From the NCBI RefSeq assembly GCF_000003815.2, contig NC_049993.1, positions 12,761,189-12,825,188 of the forward strand: DNA of 64,000 nucleotides, read 5' to 3'. Shown here in pieces: positions 50,581 through 64,000 of this stretch (positions are counted from its first letter, which is position 1; each line of letters opens with the position of its first letter). Made by a program: the position numbers and the translations under genes. The DNA is from Branchiostoma floridae (Eukaryota > Chordata > Leptocardii > Amphioxiformes > Branchiostomatidae). Under the pieces are notes generated by a model. That model saw nothing but the letters and a program-made list of their open reading frames with translations. It did no database searches and was not told the origin of the DNA.

Positions 50581-51248
50581 TTGAAATAACGTGGACACGT
50601 CTAAGATTTGCACTCGCGCGCCTAAATAATTCACTCGAAAATCATCAATCCATTTGGCGAAGGTATGAGGTCTTGGAACTCTAAATGGTACACCGGTTCA
50701 CGCTCCTTATCCTACAATCCTTTTTAGATGTGTTATATATGAATACATCATTTACTTTTCTGCATATCAGTTGGTTGATAGGGTACTAATTGAATTGTGT
50801 GATCAGTCAAAACAAAAGTAAGTAGAGATGGAAAAGCGGACTACGTAAAGAGTGTTCCATTATTAGTAGCATTGATATTGCAAAACAGGTGGGCATGTTT
50901 GACCCCAACTTACACATTGCGGTATAGGAAAGGCTGCACAGTGTGGACACACAGAGCAATTCTAAAAGCCAAAACTAGCAGATAAACATACTGTTGATAT
51001 TTGATGCAGGAGGGTCCATTTTCCACTGGAAGCGTATTAGTCGTTGCACACATCTGCTTGGAGTTGAAAGTTAATGTCTGATACCAGTAACACACCAGTA
51101 ACCTGTTTTCTTCTTATATCCTTGGGGCTAGTAACTATGGCTACTGGTGTCGTGTGGGCCCACTGAACCCAAAAGTCATTCAAGAAAATGGGTGCACTAA
51201 TGTGAGAAGATTTGATAGGTAGGCAACCTTTTGTGACGTTTTGATGAC
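50581..51248. other. Intergenic between lectin genes C and D
   Basis: Contains the duplicated upstream unit from about 50836 (GCGGACTACGTAAAGAGTG and ACATCTGCTTGGAGTTGAAA). No gene was seen. No perfect AATAAA was noted; AACAAAAGTAAG at about 50812 occupies the place of the poly(A) hexamer of A and B. Confidence 0.5.
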
Positions 51249-51330
51249 GTAGGAGGAAGTAAAATATTCCCGTCTCAGAAGTAAGTAATATTCGGCCGTC
51301 GGTATTGCAGAGGCAGGTACTTGGGCACAT
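51249..51330 (+). promoter_or_regulatory. Conserved upstream block of lectin gene D
   Basis: GTAGGAGGAAGTAAAATATT, then CCCGTCTCAGAAGTAAGTAA and TATTCGGCCGTCGGTATTGC, ending GGGCACATCTACC. It lies about 55 bp before the start codon. Confidence 0.5.
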
Positions 51331-51385
51331 CTACCTGTTGGTTTTTGTATCTTTAAGACTGCCTGTAGAAGGTGTAGCCGAATAA

Positions 51386-55065
<3,680 letters not shown>

Positions 55066-56269
55066 AATAATTGATTAATGACGGGTAAAGGCAACAAACA
55101 AATAAAGAAAGAAAGACGGATAAAGAAAGAAAGAAAGAACCAGTAACATCAATCTTGGCAACAGTAGTTGATATTTAGATTTATATTTCATTCATTTTTT
55201 AGCATTAGACAAGAAGCTCATTTGCTTATCATATGTATCGTCTTCTGCTCAAAATAGCATAAAAAGCAAATGGCAGTCAAAATAAACAAAGAGAACATAT
55301 AACTCGGGTTGAAATCAAAATTAACAGTCAACATCATAGCATAAAAGTGACAATGATAACAACGGAGGAAACTTATAATTATAAAAGATAAATATTAGTC
55401 TAATCAACAGCAATAACGAAACTAACATAGTTAACGTAAATCTCTCCTTTTTTAGTGTCTTTGTTTTTTTAGAAACTTCATGTACATGTACTAGTTTTTC
55501 TCATCCTTGTTGTAATAAAGCACCGTTCTTTGTTATTATGATGGTATATTATGTGGGATACATTATGTCAATACTCCTAACATTCATGAAAATAAAAGCA
55601 GTAAAATTTGGTCTCTATGGCCCATTTGCCGTGTTTCAGCTGGGTAAGGCATGCCACGATCCTGTTCATTATGGAAGGCCTGAATGCCCTTTTTTCGTAA
55701 GGCGTGATCAGGCCTCTTAAGTCTTCGTAATCTGTTGCAATTGGCAGCCGCCCAAAATCAAGCTAATTCGTAATCAGTACATTTGCCGTAACGTGTAGTT
55801 GGTCGCTTCCATTCTATTTAAATCGTCGGCAGTTACCTTTATGCAACGTAAAACGTAATCCACCTAGTACTAGTATACCAGCACCATTTTCCCCTCAGCA
55901 GAAAGCGATCCAGGTGGTCAATATTTAAAAATTTCCGCGAGCCTCCCTTGGTAACGTGTACCACCTTTGGCGTTGGGTAAATGGTGTCGCCGTCAAAAAC
56001 TTAAGCTTAAGCCTTTGTACTTTTTTCACTAATAGAAATGGGTTGCTAAGTTTGTCAGCCACATTTTCTCACTCATAAATTCCAGAAAATGCGTTTCAGA
56101 TGGTCAAAATTTCCCGGGACCTCCCTTCCGACGCTTCGTGCCTTCGGGGCTATAGCTACTAACCGTGCATGTGATTACCCAAAAACATACAACGGAGCCA
56201 ATACAGGTGAGGACATTTGATAGGTGGGTTACGTTAATCTATTGTGTCAAAGAACAATCCCGAGTCGCA
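55066..56269. other. Intergenic between lectin genes D and E
   Basis: 1.3 kb. Candidate poly(A) signal AATAAA at 55101-55106, followed by AAAG-rich sequence. The upstream unit that precedes B, C and D is missing before E apart from the last ~120 bp. Two diverged copies of a segment (CCAGgtGGTCAAtATTT..CCTCCCTT) lie at about 55905-55950 and 56092-56128. No gene. Confidence 0.5.
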
Positions 56270-56346
56270 ACAGGAAGTAAAATATTCGTCTCAAAAGGAA
56301 GTAAGATTCGGTCGTCGGAAATGCAGACGCAGGTACTTGGGCACAT
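56270..56346 (+). promoter_or_regulatory. Conserved upstream block of lectin gene E
   Basis: CAGGAAGTAAAATATTCGTC, then TCAAAAGGAAGTAAGATTCG and GTCGTCGGAAATGCAGACGC, ending GGGCACATTTTCC. Two perfect GGAAGTAA cores 24 bp apart. Confidence 0.5.
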
Positions 56347-56391
56347 TTTCCTTGTGATTTTCAAGATTGCCTGCATGTAGAAGGCCAGTAA

Positions 56392-59619
<3,228 letters not shown>

Positions 59620-59860
59620 AACGGATAACTAGTGACATCAATATTGGCATCCGTAGTGTGAGTGAATCTATTTTTAGTGGCTTTTGTTTTTTCATGGACA
59701 TTTCATGTACTAGTTTTTTTAAGCTATTGGTTTGAACTTATCAAGTTTGTTCTTCCAGGAAGTTATGTTTTCACTTTTCAGTTTCAGACCGTAGCAAATT
59801 TTAGTTTGGCTTAGGCATATCAAAAAGCATGTTGAAACTGTAAACTCAATTACGTCTGTG

Positions 59861-60353
59861 TTTTTTTTTTTTTTTTTTTTTTTACTCAATGGTCACCACG
59901 TAACAAGGCCTGAAGGCCACTCCATGTTACGGGTTACATTATTGGAACTGTAACAGCAACTCTTCGCCCTAGGTCAGAAACATCATGATTGAGACCAGCC
60001 CAATTGCTCACTGTGAGTGAGGACTAACTGACCCAATAGGCGAAGCAGGGGTTACGAGGGCTGCTCGGGAGATTCCCTACCCCTTTTTTGGCCGGAATGG
60101 TTTGATCCGCTCGGGTGGATGTTCGCACATGTGGCGGTTTCTTTAACGTGCATAGGGTATGGCTCTCCCCACACACGGGACCTCCATTTAACGTCCTATC
60201 CGAGGGACGACTCATTTTTCACTTGAGTAAAGTGAGGAAAGTCGTGTAAAGTGCCTTTCCCAAGGGCACAAGACCGGCAACACGGCAGGCGGATTCGAAC
60301 CGGCGACCTCTCGGTCACGGGCCGAATACAATACCACTGTGCTACGCGGCCCC
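59861..60353 (-). repeat. Full-length tRNA-derived SINE with poly-A tail
   Basis: Read on the minus strand it begins GGGGCCGCGTAGCACAGTGG (box A TAGCACAGTGG, plus-strand 60334-60344) and has box B GGTTCGAATCC (60291-60301). A body follows that includes CTTGGGAAAGGCACTTTAC, and it ends in a 23-base A run (plus-strand T run 59861-59883). The tRNA-like head with internal RNA polymerase III promoter boxes and the A tail define a SINE of about 490 bp. Fragments of the same family are in the DNAJC14-like introns. Confidence 0.85.
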
Positions 60354-61458
60354 ACCTTGTTGGTAAACTACAACAATGAAAACGTCTTAAGTTTATGGGT
60401 TCCTTCGCCCCTCTGCTCCGAATCTAGCCGATTTGACTTCCTCCAACACGTCCGGACATTCTTGGAGGATATGTTGAAACTTAGATAATTCTGAATCAGC
60501 AGATCTCAGATGTACAATATTAGAGAAACCCCGGTTTTTCCTTATATCATGCAAGTTAACAGTAAAGTCGGACATCCTAGTCATTGGCATTTATTGTCTT
60601 TGTTTGTTTGTTTGTTTGTATTGCCATATGAATAAAAGCACAAAAAATACTCTCAATGTCTCTGATATGTTTACTGTTATACTGAATGTAAGCAATGATA
60701 AAATGGGGATGGAGATAAGTCGGCACCCAGCCCGAGCCACGGAGGTCCTTAAAACTTCTTTGTATTCCACTGCCGTGGACGTTTAATGTGCTAATTAAGC
60801 TGTAGACGCGCAAATACAAGCATTGGAGGTCCTTAAGACTTAGTTGTATTCCATAGCCGTGGACGTTTCATGGCAGAACTCCAAGACCACGAACTTGATG
60901 CCTGTAGACGCGCGTGTGTGTGTCTATGTGGTCCTGGTGCGGAATGTGGTTTGGAAATGTGACCATAGCAGAAGTGGGCTTGGGTGTGGTGGGTCTGAGC
61001 GCATACATGTCTTTAAAATTGTTATCTATGAGTTGCGAACTTTTAAATTCACAAATCTAGGTTTTAAAGATAGATATTAAATTGCAACTCAGTATTCTAA
61101 GAAAAGCCCTGTTACATCACAACACTTCCCAGAAGGCCTGAAGCTATCGTCATATTTACCATTCCCTTCCCTGATTGGTCAATCCGAAATGAAATGAGAG
61201 TGGTATATATATATATATATATATATCAATTATTTATACTGATTGAAAAATTCGAGATTCTAGACAATCTAGGCAAAAGCTAATCTTTTTTTATCTGGAC
61301 GATTAGTTTGTCTTGGGTGGAGGAGCTAATAAGACGACGCTCAGCACACAATCCCCACACTTTTCTTCGATGCGGTTTCGAATGAGTTGCCCGCCCAGCA
61401 ATCATTTCTCGATAATCCTTCAGAGTAGCTGTGAAAGGAGACAGTGGCCCGTCAACAG
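60354..61458. other. Intergenic, repeat-rich
   Basis: Contains an 84-bp tandem duplication starting GGAGGTCCTTAA at 60741 and 60825, and a (TA)n run at 61203-61226. A minus-strand frame at 60393-60590 beside a (TTTG)n run may be a decayed transposon end but cannot be assigned. No gene. Confidence 0.45.
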
Positions 61459-61802
61459 AGGTACAGACGTTTATATCGTATGCTTAGAGGGGCATTAGCA
61501 GAAGGTCCGTATCAGACGGGTTAGTTAACCGTAAGACATCTCCCACTTCGATCCCGGTTTATAGAGGTGGTTCCTATCTCCCTTTCTCTAACACATCGGT
61601 ACCCAATCTTGTCCTATTTGTTCTTAACATAGGTAGAGACGTTTATATCGTATGCTTAGATGGACATTAGCAGACGGTCCGTATCAGACGGGTTAGTTAA
61701 CGTTAAGATCTTTCCCGCATCTATCGTCTTATAGGGATGGTTCCTATCTCCCTTTCTCTAACGTAGCGCTACCCAATGCCGTCCTATTTGTTCAAAACGC
61801 CA
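61459..61802. repeat. 172-bp tandem duplication upstream of gene F
   Basis: Two copies, 61459-61630 and 61631-61802, share AGACGTTTATATCGTATGCT, GGTCCGTATCAGACGGGTTA and GGTTCCTATCTCCCTTTCTC in the same order. They end about 255 bp before the gene F start codon. Confidence 0.85.
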
Positions 61803-62056
61803 TTTTTCATTCAAACGTGCTGACGGTGCCAAATGTGTTAATCCTTCGAGAGAAAGATAAGCTCCTGCAAAGATAAGTACACTGCATGACTTGAAACTCT
61901 TTCTGTGCTTGTTCAAAACCGGGTGAGCTTAATCCATACCGCCGAGGTCTGCGATAAAGCATTGTGACCAGAGAATTTTCCATAGACGTAGTATCCAATT
62001 TATACTGAACCGTGCGATTAAGAAAAAGGGAATTCGAAAGGTGTAAAATAGTAATA

Positions 62057-64000
62057 ATGTCTCATTCAGAAGACACATCCTTGGACAGCAACCAAAAATG
62101 CCTATCCACAGTGATAGAGGAAGACGACACCAGTCAGGTAGGCGAGGAAGAACCCGTGTCCAGTCCGGAGGACGATTACTCGCAACAGGTAGCAATGCAG
62201 CCAAGTAGCGGCCCCAGTAGTCAGGCGGTTAGGGTACAGATAGTGGGCACTCCTGATGACTCCTACTCTACGCTGTCTGGTACTTATGCAGAAGCGCAGA
62301 CAGCCCAACCTAGTAAAGTCCCCTCTAGTCTGAAAGTTAGAACAGAAACAGAGGCCGGCCAGGAAGAATCGTACTCGACGATATCAGGAATCTATGATGA
62401 CCCAGAAATTGTAGCGGTTAAGTCAGGTAATGCCCAGGTTAGTCTGACAGTTAGGACAGATACAGAGCCCGGTCCAGAAGACCATTACTCAACCGTGTCA
62501 GGAATCTATAACGACCCAGAACCAGTGATACAGCCAGGTAACGCCCCTACCAGTTTAACAAAAGCAGCGGCTAGTCCAGAGGATTGTTACTCTACGATAT
62601 CGGGTATCTACGAGGAGGCAGAAACCGTAGAAAAACAGCCGCATGACGACCAGCCTGGAAGAACAACTGAGCAAGAGCGGATTCGATCCCCAGAAGCATC
62701 GTCTGATCGTGCCGATCCGCAGTTAGGTAAGTAGACTACAAATACGTTATGTTTTTCACATAGCTATATCAAATATCTATCTTTATCTATATATAATCTA
62801 TCTGTCTCCATCTCTCTGTGTGCCCACCCCCCACCCCACCTCTATGCCAAGTATATAGACTTTACTAACCATCCTTTTGTGCACGTATAACACCCAAGAT
62901 ATGTCATCAACGTACCCACTGTCGGGTTCCCACTACTAAGCTTACATCGATATCTTTTCACATTTCAAGTTCCAAATCCTTAACTTGCACAGCACATTGT
63001 GTACCCGAAACCTCTACTCACTATATATCTAATGCTTTGGGCACTTCGGAGGCACGATATTGCATTTGTTGGCATTTACGTATCTAAATGGTTCAAATGT
63101 GTTTACAGACAACGTAGGGGAGGAATCTCTCCTCTGCTTTTCCTCGAGGGCCTCGCTGGTTGGTGCTTTCATCACGGTATCAGTAGTTGCAGTAACATTA
63201 GCGGTAACGCTGGTTGGACTCCTCATTGGTGGACACATGGAAAACCGTCTTTTGGACCATCATACCGCACCGCCTCCTTGGGATAATGAGGTAAAAGAAT
63301 TTCGTTTGTTTCCTTTCTGTGTTCGTGTGACACATAGCTTTTAAGATTACTAGTATATGGTCAACTATCAGTATTCTGCCTGATACCCTATAGATGGCTA
63401 CATATACAATCTGCAATGAAGACCACGCTTACGCACTGCTTTTGAATGGGGAACACTTCTGCTAGAGACAATTTGCCTTTTGAAATCTCCATGCAGATCC
63501 TACGGTGTCAAAAGATAGTATCAAAGCTGGCTAAGGAATATGGCCGGCCAAAGGGAGTCAAACGGGCACCGGTAGCGAAACACGCTCCTTGGCCGGCTTC
63601 ACTCCTCTGTCAGCTTTTGATACTATCTTTTGCTACCGTAGGATCTGCTTGGAGATTAACCTTTTGCATAGGGGGCACCCTTCACCTTTGCATGGGGGCA
63701 CTAGCTTGCATCTATATATCTGCTTGGTGATTACTCAAGCTCCAAAACGCATGGCGCCCTACTTTGTTTAATCTCCTGCCATGATTGGTCTGTACCTATA
63801 TTGTCTGTAATTCCACCATCCGCATGATTTGTTCATTCAATGAATACATTAATTTGTTGGTAAGAATAAATGTGGGTTAAACTGTGGTCTGTTTCAGCCG
63901 ACAATCGTGCAAGGTATCCCGAGTGACCGCTCCTGGCAGGATACCTGGATTTCCACAATCAACACGACGACGGCAGCTGTACCTGGATCTGCTTGCAAGA
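62057..64000 (+). CDS. Gene F: type II membrane protein with repeated tyrosine motifs in its cytoplasmic tail (partial)
   Basis: Exons seen are 62057-62726, 63109-63290 and 63898 to the window end; GT-AG, phases 1 then 0. Exon 1 encodes an acidic, Ser/Pro-rich tail with four tandem units, each holding a tyrosine pair: Y70/Y77 (YSTLSGTYAEA), Y106/Y113 (YSTISGIYDDP), Y144/Y151 (YSTVSGIYNDP) and Y178/Y185 (YSTISGIYEEA), plus a first degenerate unit at Y41. YSTI/L/V fits YxxPhi; YDDP and YNDP fit the YxxP motif bound by Crk SH2 domains. Exon 2 gives one membrane helix (LVGAFITVSVVAVTLAVTLV, then GLLIGG). With no signal peptide, the N terminus should be cytoplasmic. Exon 3 starts a Ser/Thr-rich ectodomain with one Cys; the head domain is outside the window. 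Family unknown; probably a signalling or endocytic receptor. Confidence 0.75.
63485..63656. mobile_element. 172-bp hairpin MITE in gene F intron 2
   Basis: Left ATCTCCATGCAGATCCTACG, then GTGTCAAAAGATAGTATCAA, pairs with right TTGATACTATCTTTTGCTAC, then CGTAGGATCTGCTTGGAGAT. The end motif ATCTCCAaGCAGATC is shared with the 90-bp TIR at 35513 and with the remnants in lectin-gene introns, so they form one TIR family. Confidence 0.85.

Noticed and set aside
60291-60353. Possible tRNA gene (box A and box B on the minus strand)
   Set aside because: It is continuous with a SINE body and poly-A tail, and the acceptor stem does not close; it is the tRNA-derived head of a SINE.
60393-60590. Minus-strand frame next to a TTTG run, possible retrotransposon end
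   Set aside because: Too short and without reverse-transcriptase or other motifs; cannot be assigned.

Overview
This is a eukaryotic, intron-rich window from an invertebrate chordate, most likely an amphioxus (Branchiostoma). Intron-split genes match vertebrate families one to one (PI3K p85, FBXL12, DNAJC14, hippocalcin/neurocalcin, intelectin), exon phases agree across GT-AG introns, and the intergenic DNA is full of short hairpin elements and tRNA-derived SINEs. No bacterial features, CRISPR arrays or free-standing RNA genes were seen. All gene models below were assembled by hand from reading frame, splice sites and phase; UTRs are mostly undefined.

Layout. (1) 1-4.7 kb: first coding exon of a p85-like PI3-kinase regulatory subunit on the minus strand; the rest lies to the left of the window. 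(2) 5.3-6.4 kb: a 1,069-bp non-autonomous DNA transposon. (3) 10.4-12.9 kb: a complete three-exon FBXL12-like F-box/LRR gene on the minus strand. (4) 16.0-31.7 kb: a 16-exon DNAJC14-like gene on the plus strand (TPR-like N terminus, membrane segments, J domain, Jiv90 zinc-binding-like end). Two of its introns carry tandem arrays that copy their own 3' splice site. (5) 33.8-35.4 kb: a complete three-exon hippocalcin/neurocalcin-type calcium sensor on the minus strand, with a 1.04-kb transposon carrying 90-bp perfect inverted repeats about 110 bp upstream of its start codon. (6) 39.8-59.6 kb: a head-to-tail array of five genes for type II membrane proteins. All five share a nearly identical first exon (cytoplasmic tail, transmembrane helix, start of the stalk), a furin-type RxKR|Q exon and collagen repeats. 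The first two (A, B) end in a LamG/concanavalin-like domain; the next three (C, D, E) end in a complete intelectin domain. (7) 62.1-64.0 kb: the start of another type II membrane protein (F) with four repeated paired-tyrosine motifs in its cytoplasmic tail, cut off by the window end.

The lectin array is the standout. One membrane-anchor/furin/collagen chassis carries two unrelated lectin heads, and every copy has the same short upstream block with GGAAGT (ETS-like) cores. The predicted products are membrane-anchored, proteolytically releasable, collagen-trimerised lectins, which suggests an immune or mucosal recognition set. Among the intelectin copies the residues that bind calcium and glycan in human intelectin-1 differ from copy to copy, and only D keeps both the key His and the key Glu. 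The neighbouring tyrosine-motif protein F is a plausible signalling receptor, but a functional link to the array is inference.
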